This document shows positions 44,961 to 54,144 of a DNA stretch of 64,000 nucleotides, piece by piece. Below the pieces are notes generated by a model. The model searched no databases. It had not been told where the DNA came from and saw only the letters and a list, made by a program, of their open reading frames with translations. This stretch comes from Hyphococcus sp. GTDB taxonomy: Bacteria > Pseudomonadota > Alphaproteobacteria > Caulobacterales > Parvularculaceae. The translations under genes were made by a program, and so were the position numbers. Position 1 is the stretch's first letter. Every line of letters starts with the position of its first letter. The stretch spans positions 186,001 to 250,000 of the forward strand of contig JANQRY010000010.1 in the NCBI GenBank assembly GCA_028284345.1, in the 5' to 3' direction.

Positions 44961-47030
44961 ATGAACACAAATTTCATTTCACAGATCGGCAAGCGAGCAC
45001 GCTTCGGAATCCTTTTCGCCGGCATCGCGAGCTGCGCCTCAGTCGAGTCAATCCCGACAAAACCAGACCTCCCGATCATCGCCAAAGAAACAGCGCAGGC
45101 CGCGCCAAAACACGGCGAGAGTATTGACGCCCAGTCCGCGCAGTCCGCTACCTCGCCGGCCATCGAACGGCTTGTTTATTTTCGCGGGATCTCCGGCTCG
45201 CTATCGACCGTTTCATTCGATGACGACGATCTTACGGGCCGGGATATTTCCCTTGCGTTTAACAATGCACCCATCGCCGATGTCGCCCGCGCCGTCCTCG
45301 CCGAAGCCCTCGGCCAGCCCTTGACGATCTCAGACGGCGTCACAGGAGTCATTACGCTCTCTGCGCCTAACCCGGTGCCGGCGGCGGAAGCGCTTGCTTC
45401 CCTGGAGCGCGCCCTTTCTGAATCCGGACTCACTTTGTTACGCACCGATTTTGGCTTTCTGCTGACGACTGTCGAGAACGCCGTTCAGAATGCGCAAAGC
45501 CTGCAAAACGATCGCGATGGTTTCGTAGGCTACGGCGTCACCATCGTACCGGTGCGCCATGCCCGCGCCAGCGAACTCGCACAGCTTGTTGATCCGTTTA
45601 TCTCCGATCGCGTCACCTTGTCGGCCGATGACGCCCGAAGCGCTATCATCTTGCGCGGCGCCCAGGCGGATACGGGCGCGGCGTTTGATGCGATCCAGGC
45701 CTTCGACACGCCGTTTCTCACCGACCGCGTATTCGGCATGTTTGAGCTACAATATACGACGCCGGCGACCATGCAGTCCGAGCTTTCCGCACTGATTTCC
45801 GGAAGCGGCGTCGGCGACCAAGACGCACAGATGATCGCGCTCCCGCGTCTCAACCTCCTGTTCTTGTCCACGCGCACCCGAGAATCGTTTACCGATATGA
45901 AGAGCTGGATTGAACGCCTTGACCAGCCCTCCGGCGGCGACGAGCGACGCCTGCGTTATTATCCGGTGCAGAACACGCCGGCGGAAATCCTCGCCGCGCA
46001 ACTGAACGCTGTCTTCAGTGGCGGTTACGGTGGAAATTTTAGCGTTACTTCAAGCCCGTCTTTGTCTGGGGAGACTGCATCATCTTCGACGCAACCGACA
46101 TTCCGGCAATCCGCGCCGATAGCCGCGCCATTCGGCTCGGGCCGCGCTACGATTACCGCAGACGAATTAAACAACGCTCTCATTATTCGCGCCACGGATC
46201 AGGAATATCGAGAAATCCTCGATCTTATCGCGCAGATGGATGTCCTATCGCCGCAAGTCCTGATCGAAGCGACGATCGCTGAGGTCACGCTTAACGAGGA
46301 CTTGACCTACGGCGTGCGCTGGTTTTTCGAAAACGCAGAATCGGCCGTTTCGTTCCCGGCGGGCGCCCCTGACGGCGCCTTCGGGCCCATCGTGCCGGGT
46401 CTCAACTATTCCTATCTCGATAACAATGTGAGCGTGGCCCTCGATACCCTTGCCTCCGTCACCGACGTCACTGTCCTGTCGGCGCCTTCCATCATGGTGC
46501 TCAACAACCAGGCGGCGAACCTTCAAGTCGGCGACGAGGTCCCGATTATTACTCAGCAAGCCCAAAGCGTGATCGACAGCGGAGCGCCCATCGTTTCAAC
46601 GGTACAGCTTCGCAACACAGGCGTCATTCTTGAGGTCAAACCCCGCATCAACGCCAGCGACATGATTGTCCTGGAAATCACTCAGGAAGTCAGCGACGTG
46701 GCGGCGACAACGACGTCGGGTATTGATTCTCCTACAATCCAGCAACGGCGGTTTACCAGCACTGTCGCCGTTAAAGACCAAAGTACGATCGCCCTAGGCG
46801 GCCTCATTCGCGAAACGTATACTGATAATGAATCGGGCATTCCGGTGCTCAAGGACATTCCGGCGCTCGGATACGCCTTCAAGTCGCGGGATATTTCGAA
46901 GCGGCGAACCGAACTCATCATCTTCCTGACGCCGCGCATCATCCGCAATGACGCCGACGCCCGAAACGCAATCAGCTTCATCCGACGCGAAATGGAGCGC
47001 TTCGGCGTCGCCAACGAACTCACCCAGTGA
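44961..47030 (+). CDS. gspD: Type II secretion secretin GspD, lipoprotein
   Basis: 689 residues. Signal peptide with lipobox IASC at about 23-26. N0 (ISLAFNNAPIADVARAVL) and three N1-type domains follow, with a Ser/Thr-rich loop near 365-385, then the secretin pore: LLIA-type strand VLIEATIAEVTLNEDLTYG and the gate and rim signature VPVLKDIPALGYAFKS (as IPVLKDIP). It forms the outer-membrane channel. Last gene of the operon, 56 nt after the GspC/N gene. Confidence 0.95.
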   Translation: MNTNFISQIGKRARFGILFAGIASCASVESIPTKPDLPIIAKETAQAAPKHGESIDAQSAQSATSPAIERLVYFRGISGSLSTVSFDDDDLTGRDISLAFNNAPIADVARAVLAEALGQPLTISDGVTGVITLSAPNPVPAAEALASLERALSESGLTLLRTDFGFLLTTVENAVQNAQSLQNDRDGFVGYGVTIVPVRHARASELAQLVDPFISDRVTLSADDARSAIILRGAQADTGAAFDAIQAFDTPFLTDRVFGMFELQYTTPATMQSELSALISGSGVGDQDAQMIALPRLNLLFLSTRTRESFTDMKSWIERLDQPSGGDERRLRYYPVQNTPAEILAAQLNAVFSGGYGGNFSVTSSPSLSGETASSSTQPTFRQSAPIAAPFGSGRATITADELNNALIIRATDQEYREILDLIAQMDVLSPQVLIEATIAEVTLNEDLTYGVRWFFENAESAVSFPAGAPDGAFGPIVPGLNYSYLDNNVSVALDTLASVTDVTVLSAPSIMVLNNQAANLQVGDEVPIITQQAQSVIDSGAPIVSTVQLRNTGVILEVKPRINASDMIVLEITQEVSDVAATTTSGIDSPTIQQRRFTSTVAVKDQSTIALGGLIRETYTDNESGIPVLKDIPALGYAFKSRDISKRRTELIIFLTPRIIRNDADARNAISFIRREMERFGVANELTQ

Positions 47031-47254
47031 GATACAATACCTACAGACGCCGCCAACGGGGCACATATTGAAGCAAAGTCTGACAAAACCCCGATGACGA
47101 GGACGAGTTTCCATAAATCAAAGACGCCGGGCGCGCGCCAATGAGATTTTCGCTCTCGAACTTTAGTTACGCATAACCCGTGTGTTATTTGCTCTGGCTA
47201 TTGGCAACGGCATAAAGCAATCTAAACTGCCCCTAGTTTAATAGTGGGTGATAT

Positions 47255-47671
47255 ATGTTCCTTACTGAGCAGTCACTGAAGACAAGAACAACCCTAATCC
47301 TCTTAATCGGTTTATCATGGGCCATAGGATGGGTGATAGACTTGGATGGTGCGACATTTGATTGCTTTATCAGCGATGCTCACATAGATCAGACCGCATT
47401 AAAGTACTTTCTTGCAATCGCTATAGTCTATTATACGGCAATGTTTTTATTGCGGGGTTACACAGACCACATTGACGGTTTATCCGAGCGCGCAGGATCA
47501 AGTGTTCGTGTAAACAATCAAATTGAAGGCGCTGTTGCCGAAGTGAAAAAACAAGTACGTAGGTCGATGCCTTTGGTAGACAGCACATTTAAGGTTCGGC
47601 ATTTCTTTGATCTTTGGTTTGCTATTTTATTGGGTATTGCAACTGTTACGAGGCTAGTTTTCATCCATTAA
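47255..47671 (+). CDS. Uncharacterised small membrane protein
   Basis: 138 residues with three hydrophobic segments (about 12-28, 50-66, 117-137) and a central charged stretch (VNNQIEGAVAEVKKQVRR) that could be an amphipathic helix. AT-rich coding sequence, no strong ribosome site, no family recognised. It lies alone downstream of the secretion operon and may be accessory. Confidence 0.6.
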   Translation: MFLTEQSLKTRTTLILLIGLSWAIGWVIDLDGATFDCFISDAHIDQTALKYFLAIAIVYYTAMFLLRGYTDHIDGLSERAGSSVRVNNQIEGAVAEVKKQVRRSMPLVDSTFKVRHFFDLWFAILLGIATVTRLVFIH

Positions 47672-47879
47672 GGCACATCGAGTTTCGCTCCCCTATTTTT
47701 GAACCGGTCCACCTATGCGATGTTGATAGGAAACATTTCATCGAACACGATGCACAAACGTCGGTCGCACACCTTCATCATACCGCTCTTGTCGAATCGC
47801 CGCCCTATATCGCAGACGCCCGCTTTTGAGCCTCACAATTGAGGCCAATAACGCTGAATTTTCGTTTAAAATCAACTAG

Positions 47880-47922
47880 CGCCGCAAGAGAGACTCGAAC
47901 TCCCGACCCCCTGATTACAAAT
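47880..47922 (-). repeat. 3' fragment of tRNA-Thr, likely attachment-site scar
   Basis: Read on the minus strand it gives ATTTGTAATCAG (anticodon loop TTTGTAA with TGT) then GGGTCGGGAGTTCGAGTCTC, the variable, T-arm and acceptor 3' part of a tRNA-Thr. The 5' half and CCA are missing. A partial tRNA 3' end is the usual trace left by an integrase. No intact partner is present in the window. Confidence 0.65.
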
Positions 47923-48024
47923 TCCGTTTTTATCGATTTACTGCAGTTTATATGCGTTCCTGACGATTACTAACCTATTGAAATTATTTCTTATTGGTGT
48001 TTGGTGATTCCTAGTGTTGCTTTC

Positions 48025-48084
48025 GCGTTGGTAGCTCAGCGGCAGCACGGCAGCTTCGTGTTCAGACAATGCAATCACGCGCCA
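48025..48084 (+). other. tRNA-like vestige
   Basis: Starts GCGTTGGTAGCTCAGC (tRNA 5' end and D-arm) and ends ACGCGCCA, so that GCGT and ACGC can pair like an acceptor stem with discriminator G and CCA. The middle is too short and unpaired for a functional tRNA (60 nt in all). Possibly a deleted tRNA gene. Confidence 0.3.
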
Positions 48085-48388
48085 GGTTAAACAATGGGAA
48101 AGCGAATTACCAAAACGCTAGTCGATGCGGTAACGCCAGGACAGACAATTTGGGATGGCGAAATGCGCGCCGCATCCGATAACATCCGGTTATCGGCAAA
48201 ACCGGGGTTGCCGGCGCCGAGAGTGGCGTGGGAGCGAAAATCAAACAGGCTCCAGGCGTAATAGAGAGATATCGCTTCGGCCACCGCATTATTGGTGATA
48301 ATGTTACAAGGCTTTCGGCTTGCAGCGGCGTTCACTTGAGCTGCTTTAGACCTTGACCTAAAAGTCATACTCAAACTGTCAGGCTGGG

Positions 48389-49906
48389 ATGCAAAACACT
48401 GATCTTTCCGGCATCGGCGAAAATATCGTCGATGAAATTCTCGATACGGTGGAAACGCCGATCGCGCTCCTTGACGGCGACGGCGTTATTCTCCGTTTCA
48501 ACCATGCCTGCGAAGCACTGACAGAATATTCCGAAGCAGAAGCCGTCGGTCAAAAGGTTTGGGATTTTCTCATTGTCGATGAAGAAATCGAGGTCGTCCG
48601 GCAGGTATTCGCCCAAACTTGTCTGGACGACCTGCCCACGCACTATACGAACTATTGGAAAACGAAATCAGGTCGCCGGCGCTTACTAAGATGGTCGAAT
48701 AAAACGATCCGTAACCAGACCGGCGACGTTGTTATCGTCCTGGCGTCAGCGCTCGACGTCACGGATCTGAAATCAATCGAGCACGATCTCGTCGAAAGCC
48801 AGGCGTTTCTGAGATCTATTGTCGATGCATGCCCTGTAGCCATTATCACAGCCGACGACGACGGACGAATATTGACCTTCAGCCGCCAGGCCGAATTGAC
48901 TTTTCAGCGTAAGGAAACGGATGTCATCGGCAAGAACATCCATATGTTAATGCCGGAGCCAGACCGATCCAGTCATGACGACTATATGGGTCACTATCTA
49001 AGGACGGGAGAAGAACGAATTATCGACCGTGCAAGAACGGTGAAAGCTCTGCGATCCAATGGCGAGAATTTTCCCGCCATCCTGCATGTCAGCGAATTCA
49101 CCGACGGTCGGCGAATCTTTGTCGGGTTTATCGAAGATATCTCAGAAAAAGAAGAAACCGAGCGGAGGCTCGCCGACACGCAGTTCCAATTGCAACATGC
49201 AGGCCGCGTCGGCGCCATGGGGGAAATCGCTACATCGATCGCGCACGAACTGAACCAGCCGCTGACCGCGGCGGCGAGTCTCGCCGGCGCCGTTTCGCTC
49301 ACGCTTAAGAAAGCGAAATGCGAACGCTGCGACGAAGCGATCGCCTTGCTTGACGATGTCGTTGGCGAGATCCGGCGCGCCAGCCAAATCATCTTTCAGA
49401 TGCGAGAGTTCGTGCGTAAGCGGAAAACCGCTATGAGCCTGCACGGGGTCAATAAAATCGTCGAAGACGCCGCAGCGCTGGCGATTATTGGCGCCGACGC
49501 TGAGGGAATTGAAGTGAAATGGGATCTGTCGCCGGAGGTCGGCGAGCTATCACTTGATCGTGTCCAGATCCAGCAGGTCGTAACAAATCTTATCCGTAAC
49601 GCCATCGACGCCATGCACAGTTCGCCGCGAAAAGTGCTGACGATCTCGACGAAAAAGACGAGCGGAGGCGCGTCCGTGAGCATTGCGGACACTGGCCCGG
49701 GCCTGAACGACGAATTGAAAGACAAACTCTTCGAACCGTTTGTCTCCGACAAGGACGACGGCATGGGGGTCGGGTTGTCGATATCCAAATCGATAATTGA
49801 TGCACATCAAGGCGAGATCAGCGCCGCCAATTTAGACTCAGGCGGTTGTGTATTTACGTTCAAACTGCCGGCGGGGGCCCATGGAGAAACCGGCGATCAC
49901 TCCTAA
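48389..49906 (+). CDS. fixL: FixL-like haem PAS sensor histidine kinase
   Basis: 505-residue soluble kinase with two PAS domains (about 12-125 and 138-252), DHp and HATPase. The second PAS matches the FixL haem domain: IHMLMPEPDRSSHDDY places His196 at the haem-ligand position and Arg216 (IIDRAR) at the oxygen-binding distal Arg of Bradyrhizobium FixL. The phosphoacceptor is His286 in SIAHELNQPL. ATP-binding boxes are NLIRNAIDAM, DTGPGL and GMGVGLSIS. It should autophosphorylate when oxygen is low and pass phosphate to FixJ, whose gene overlaps its end. No TM segments, as in soluble FixL types. Confidence 0.93.
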   Translation: MQNTDLSGIGENIVDEILDTVETPIALLDGDGVILRFNHACEALTEYSEAEAVGQKVWDFLIVDEEIEVVRQVFAQTCLDDLPTHYTNYWKTKSGRRRLLRWSNKTIRNQTGDVVIVLASALDVTDLKSIEHDLVESQAFLRSIVDACPVAIITADDDGRILTFSRQAELTFQRKETDVIGKNIHMLMPEPDRSSHDDYMGHYLRTGEERIIDRARTVKALRSNGENFPAILHVSEFTDGRRIFVGFIEDISEKEETERRLADTQFQLQHAGRVGAMGEIATSIAHELNQPLTAAASLAGAVSLTLKKAKCERCDEAIALLDDVVGEIRRASQIIFQMREFVRKRKTAMSLHGVNKIVEDAAALAIIGADAEGIEVKWDLSPEVGELSLDRVQIQQVVTNLIRNAIDAMHSSPRKVLTISTKKTSGGASVSIADTGPGLNDELKDKLFEPFVSDKDDGMGVGLSISKSIIDAHQGEISAANLDSGGCVFTFKLPAGAHGETGDHS

Positions 49907-50525
49907 AGGCGCTGTATTTCTGGTCGACGACGACGTCGCGGTTCAGCGCGGCGTCGCCGCGCTATTAAAGGCGGCCGATTACGAGACTCATGTTTTCAAA
50001 TCGGGCGGGGAATTTCTGGAACGACTGCCTGAACTCGACTGTAACAATGCGGTTATGATCGTCGATGTTTGCATGCCGGGTATTCAGGGGCTGGAGCTAC
50101 AGGAACAGCTGAACGAAGACGGCGTGCGCCTGCCCGTTATCGTTATGACCGCTCATGGCGATATTCCGATGGCGGTACGCGCCATGCGCAACGGCGCCGT
50201 AGATTTCTTGCAGAAACCTTTTACCGTTGACGAAGTAACGGCGGCGCTTGATCGCGCGCTCGCACCATCCGCGCCGCAGGCACGCCAATTTGGAATCGCG
50301 CCGAGCGCGCATGTAGACCGATATCAATCCTTGACGCCTCGTGAAAATGAAGTCTTTCGGGAAATTGTGAGCGGCGCCACGAGTAAGGAAATAGCGCGAA
50401 TTCTTTCCATCAGTCCCCGCACGGTCGAGGTTCATCGACACAAAATCATGACCAAGATGAAGGCGGAGAATCTTGCAGAACTGGTTCGTATGGCTGTCGC
50501 CCTTGGCGTAGACGGCCTGGCGTAA
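49881..50525 (+). CDS. fixJ: FixJ-family response regulator
   Basis: 214 residues from ATG 49881, inside the end of fixL (26-nt overlap); a longer frame to 49848 is possible. Receiver domain with acidic pocket LVDDD, phosphorylated Asp in MIVDVCMPG, and conserved Lys in FLQKPF. The C-terminal LuxR-type helix-turn-helix (LTPRENEVFREIVSG, then SKEIARILSISPRTVEVH) is that of FixJ. Phosphorylated by FixL, it would activate the FixK-like gene downstream. Confidence 0.94.
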   Translation: MEKPAITPKGAVFLVDDDVAVQRGVAALLKAADYETHVFKSGGEFLERLPELDCNNAVMIVDVCMPGIQGLELQEQLNEDGVRLPVIVMTAHGDIPMAVRAMRNGAVDFLQKPFTVDEVTAALDRALAPSAPQARQFGIAPSAHVDRYQSLTPRENEVFREIVSGATSKEIARILSISPRTVEVHRHKIMTKMKAENLAELVRMAVALGVDGLA

Positions 50526-50871
50526 AGCCCGACCTTCCACATTGAGGCGCCGGCGCTGGAATACGAGCACAAGTCCGGCGCCGCTGCTTGCACCCCACAT
50601 TTCATTGGCGATTTGTTGGAAGAACGGACCGCCGGACGTCGCTTTTTACGCAAGTCTGCGTACGGGAATCTACGTATGCGCGCAGCGTGCGCCGTTCGGC
50701 AAAATACGATCCGATTCCGGCGCTTTACGAGCCAAAGCTTGATGCTTCAGACAGCGGCGGCGGCGCCGAGAGGCCGCCTCCTTAGGTATTCAACCCAATT
50801 AAAAACAGGCTGGCGGAATGCTTTTATTGGTACGGGTAGCGTAACGGGTAATCTTGAATTCTGGGAGACTT
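50526..50871. other. Leader region between fixJ and the FixK-like gene
   Basis: 346 bp with no supported gene. CTACGTAT at 50670-50677 resembles the FixJ-binding motif (reverse complement ATACGTAG against GTAMGTAG). No FNR-type box was found here, so autoregulation is not evident. Confidence 0.4.
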
Positions 50872-51567
50872 ATGATGACGGCTCTCGTCAAGACTAAAGC
50901 GTTCGAAAACGACTCTGCCCCTCTTCAATCCGATATCATCATCGACGTCGGCGGCATCGTTGCAACAGCGCCTGTCAAACGACTAAAGGCCGGCGAAACC
51001 CTCTACGTCGAGGGCGACAATGCCCCGTATTGTTACCAGATCGTCGACGGTGTCATGAAGGAATACAACACGCTCGAAGACGGCCGCCGACAGGTCGCCG
51101 ATTTCTACGGCGTCGGCGAACTTTTCGGGATTTCCGAATCCGACAAACATCTCCACACGACCGAAGCAATTACTGATTGCGCCGTACGGTGTTATCTACA
51201 TGACGCCTATTTGCGCGAAGTCGCCGCCTCTCCGGAACGATCGCAGCAGCTTCTGGACACGTTGATGACGCGCCTCCATCGCGCCCGAGAGCGTATCGTC
51301 ATGCTCGGCCGCATGAGCGCGGCGCAACGGGTCGCCGCGTTTCTGCTTCGTCTGTCATCGGAGCAGGAAACGACAAACGACATCCAATTCGTCATGAGCC
51401 GGCAGGATATCGCCGATCATCTCGGGCTGACAATCGAAACGGTCTGCCGGGTGCTGACGACATTCAAGAAGAGCCATATTATTGAAATGAAGAATTCCCG
51501 CCTATTCGATGTGCCGGATATTAATGCGCTGGACGACACGGCTCATGGCATGGGTACGCGCCACTAA
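50872..51567 (+). CDS. FixK-like Crp/Fnr-family transcription regulator
   Basis: 231 residues from ATG 50872 (GGGAG about 6 nt upstream). Cyclic-nucleotide-binding-like fold (about 25-140; LKAGETLYVEGDNAPYCYQI) and a winged helix with recognition region SRQDIADHLGLTIETVCRVL, whose E..(S/C)R pattern reads TTGAT-type half sites. It lacks the N-terminal four-Cys [4Fe-4S] set of FNR, as FixK proteins do. It follows fixLJ, and matching boxes occur at 54106, 54145, 59366 and 60569. Confidence 0.9.
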   Translation: MMTALVKTKAFENDSAPLQSDIIIDVGGIVATAPVKRLKAGETLYVEGDNAPYCYQIVDGVMKEYNTLEDGRRQVADFYGVGELFGISESDKHLHTTEAITDCAVRCYLHDAYLREVAASPERSQQLLDTLMTRLHRARERIVMLGRMSAAQRVAAFLLRLSSEQETTNDIQFVMSRQDIADHLGLTIETVCRVLTTFKKSHIIEMKNSRLFDVPDINALDDTAHGMGTRH

Positions 51568-51634
51568 GCAGTACTTTCGTAATGCGCTGCGGCAACAGCT
51601 TCGCGTTTGCCGATATCTTCTCGCCGCGCAGGAT

Positions 51635-53155
51635 TCAGTTTTCAATATCCAAGGCGCCAAGCGCATTTTGTAATGTTTCGGCCGCCGTTCCGCCGGCGTT
51701 GACAACGCTCCAGAAACCCGGATCGATGTTGCGCTGAAGCTGTTTTTCCAGAACGTTCGCGGTTGCGTCGGACGCGCCGTTAAGGCGCGCAGATATGCGC
51801 TCCATTAAAACGTCACGCGGCGCGCTGAGCCAGAACCCGGTAAAAGGAACGCCTGCGTGGCGTGCGACCTCCTCCGCCGCGTCCCGAAACGCTGGATCCA
51901 GAAACGTCGCGTCAAGGACGACGGATTGCTTCGCTCGCAAGGCGCGGCGCGCATCTTTCAGCAGGCGCTTATAAACCGCCGAAGAATGCCGTTCGCCGTA
52001 ACCGTCCGCGGAAAGCGGTTCTTCCGGCGCTTTGTCCAAGAGCCGCTTTCGAATGACATCGCTGCGCAACATGATTGCGCCGCTGCGCCCGTTTGTCCGC
52101 ATGGCGAGCGCCCCGGCAAGCGTCGATTTGCCCGTCGCCGAATTGCCGCCAACCGCAATCAACCGGGGCTCGCGCTCGCCGATGAGATACTCAAGAGCGA
52201 GGTCCAGATAGCGCTCCGCCATGCGTTTATTTTTGTCACTCTGCGTCGGCAGGCTTAGTAACATCGCACGCACGCCGGCGCGCATCGACTGAAAAAGCGG
52301 GAGCAGCCGCGCACCCGCATAGTCACGCGTGATGCTGAGATATCGGTTGAGTAGAATGTTCGCGAGGTCGCCCCTATTGTAATTCACAAGATCCATGAGC
52401 GTGAACGCCAGATCATAGAAAACGTCGATATTGGCGAGATCGTCGTTGAATTCGATCGCGTCGAACGGCGTCGGCCGACCCTTGTAAAGGCAGATATTCG
52501 CGAGATGGAGGTCGGCATGACAATGACGGACCCAGCCGTGGCGACGGCGCGATTCGAGAAATGTTGACTGTTCCTCATACGCTTCAAACGCAAGGGCGGT
52601 CCAACGCGCGATATCGCGCTCGCGTCGCGCACCGATCTCGTGGTCATGAAGCGCTGTTGAGATCTGATCAAGCACGGCCGGGGCGCCGCCGCCAGGTTTA
52701 AAGTCATTGACGACAGCCGCTGACTGGTGGCACTCGGCAATGACATCCGCCAGTTCCTTGACGACGCCGCGCTCAAGCTTGCCGTGTGAAACCAGGACGT
52801 CGAGTTGTTTGTCCGTGTCGAAACGGGCCATCTCCACCGCCCAGTCGACCGGCGCGCCGCCCCCGCGCCAGGAAGCAACGCCGTCATTGCAGTAGATCGG
52901 CACAACACCGAGATAGATTTCCGGCGCCGTACGCCGATTGATCTCCAGTTCCTTTTCGCACGCCGCCTTGCGGAGCGCCGTTCGCGAGAAGTCGACGAAG
53001 TCATAGCGCACCGCGCGTTTGATTTTGTATGCGCGCTCGCCGGTCAGAAAGACATGTGAGAGATGGGTGTCGATTTGTTGGACCGCCGATCCCCCGTGAC
53101 TCTCCGGCGCAGCGAGAAAATCGACCACTGCTTTTTGCGAGTCGCAGATCACCAC
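51635..53155 (-). CDS. Bifunctional phosphotransferase-like/AAA P-loop kinase
   Basis: 506 residues. The N-terminal part (about 1-320) is an aminoglycoside phosphotransferase-like fold with HCHADLHLANIC (211-222) and DAIEFNDDLANID as the catalytic and metal loops. The C-terminal part is a small kinase with P-loop GGNSATGKS (336-344). This two-domain arrangement is known from conserved proteins (COG2187-COG0645 fusion) often next to universal stress proteins in hypoxia-linked clusters. Substrate unknown. It begins 14 nt after the usp gene, so it is in one operon with it. Confidence 0.88.
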   Translation of the reverse strand: MVICDSQKAVVDFLAAPESHGGSAVQQIDTHLSHVFLTGERAYKIKRAVRYDFVDFSRTALRKAACEKELEINRRTAPEIYLGVVPIYCNDGVASWRGGGAPVDWAVEMARFDTDKQLDVLVSHGKLERGVVKELADVIAECHQSAAVVNDFKPGGGAPAVLDQISTALHDHEIGARRERDIARWTALAFEAYEEQSTFLESRRRHGWVRHCHADLHLANICLYKGRPTPFDAIEFNDDLANIDVFYDLAFTLMDLVNYNRGDLANILLNRYLSITRDYAGARLLPLFQSMRAGVRAMLLSLPTQSDKNKRMAERYLDLALEYLIGEREPRLIAVGGNSATGKSTLAGALAMRTNGRSGAIMLRSDVIRKRLLDKAPEEPLSADGYGERHSSAVYKRLLKDARRALRAKQSVVLDATFLDPAFRDAAEEVARHAGVPFTGFWLSAPRDVLMERISARLNGASDATANVLEKQLQRNIDPGFWSVVNAGGTAAETLQNALGALDIEN

Positions 53156-53169
53156 GGGCCCCTGTTTCG

Positions 53170-54051
53170 CTAGTGAGCCATGAGCAACGGGATCTCAGAC
53201 GCGCGCAGCAAATGACGCGTAAAACCGCCCCAAATCACCTCCCGCCATCGGCTATGAGAATAAGCGCCCATCACGATAAGGTCGGCGTCCTTTATGTCTG
53301 CATATCTGAGAAACGCTTCTTCCGCAGTCTCGCCTTTATCCGGTCTCGCCGCAAGGGTCGTTGCATGAACGCCGTGCAGTCCGAGGTAGGTAGCGACATG
53401 ATCTACAGGTTCGCCGCCAGACTTAATCTCGCCGACTGAGGTAACGATTACGAGACGCGCTTCCTTAAGGATCGGCATCGCCGCTGCGATGGCGCGCGCC
53501 GCTTCACATCCGCCGTCCCAGGCGATCATGATCGTTCCCGGAAATGCGACGTCCTTTCTGCCAACCGGCGTAATCAAGACGGGACGCCCGGACTGAAAAA
53601 CCAGCTCCTCGATAAGCTCAATCTCATCCTGCGGCGTATCCGCGGCGGACTTTGCAACGACCGCCATATCGGCGACCCGCGCGCGTTTTGCGAAGTCATA
53701 GGACGTTCTCGGGTCGACATCGCTCCATCTTGCCGTCGGCCCTTTGCTTTCAGTGTGGTCAGCCGCATCGCAAAATCCGATCTCGTATTTCGCGCACCGC
53801 GCTTCGTAGAGTTCTTTCAGGTCCGCGGCCTGCTGGTCCGCCCGCTCGTTGAGCGCGTCAATTGTCGACTCCACGTAGTCGACCGCAATGGGGTAATAGG
53901 CGCTGCCGAATTGCCGTACGGTGATGGGCGGACGCATGTAAACGACGTCGAGATGCGCGCTAAAGCGATCAGCAAGCGCAGCGGCGGCGTCGAACGCCGC
54001 CAGCCCTGTGTCTTTCTTCAGGAACGGCGCCATAATTTTCTGAATTGTCAT
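53170..54051 (-). CDS. Universal stress protein, tandem UspA domains
   Basis: 293 residues from ATG 54051, with GGAGG about 9 nt upstream; the open frame reaches 54309 but the extension crosses the FNR boxes and lacks homology. First UspA half about 1-140; second about 150-293, which has VMGAYSHSRWREVIWGGFTRHLL, the nucleotide-binding loop G-x2-G-x9-G(S/T)-like. Cytoplasmic survival factor. Expressed divergently from the phasin, with the FNR box at 54106-54119 55 bp upstream of its ATG. First gene of the operon continuing into the kinase. Confidence 0.9.
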   Translation of the reverse strand: MTIQKIMAPFLKKDTGLAAFDAAAALADRFSAHLDVVYMRPPITVRQFGSAYYPIAVDYVESTIDALNERADQQAADLKELYEARCAKYEIGFCDAADHTESKGPTARWSDVDPRTSYDFAKRARVADMAVVAKSAADTPQDEIELIEELVFQSGRPVLITPVGRKDVAFPGTIMIAWDGGCEAARAIAAAMPILKEARLVIVTSVGEIKSGGEPVDHVATYLGLHGVHATTLAARPDKGETAEEAFLRYADIKDADLIVMGAYSHSRWREVIWGGFTRHLLRASEIPLLMAH

Positions 54052-54105
54052 GGGCGGAGACCTCCATAATCCGTGCGACTGTACAGTGGCCCCGCAGCCC
54101 GAACA

Positions 54106-54119
54106 TTGATGCGGATCAA
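54106..54119. promoter_or_regulatory. FNR/FixK box (perfect consensus)
   Basis: TTGATGCGGATCAA matches TTGAT-N4-ATCAA exactly. It lies 55 bp before the usp ATG and presumably serves the usp-kinase operon, with a second copy at 54145. Confidence 0.8.
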
Positions 54120-54144
54120 CGACTTGCGGGCGGGCGCACGCGAC

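Larger units (their letters stand above)
47672..48388. other. Long gap with tRNA fragments before fixL
   Basis: 717 bp. It contains a 3' tRNA-Thr fragment (47880-47922) and a tRNA-like 60-nt segment (48025-48084), both listed. A 95-codon minus-strand frame (48087-48374) has no ribosome site or recognisable homology and is not called. The fixL promoter should lie at the right end; no FNR or FixJ box was recognised there. Confidence 0.45.

Noticed and set aside
48087-48374. A 95-codon minus-strand ORF before fixL
   Set aside because: No recognisable domain, signal or ribosome site; located in a degenerate intergenic region.
34095-48388. CRISPR array or phage genes in the AT-rich accessory block
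   Set aside because: No regularly spaced repeats and no capsid, terminase, integrase or lysis genes were found.
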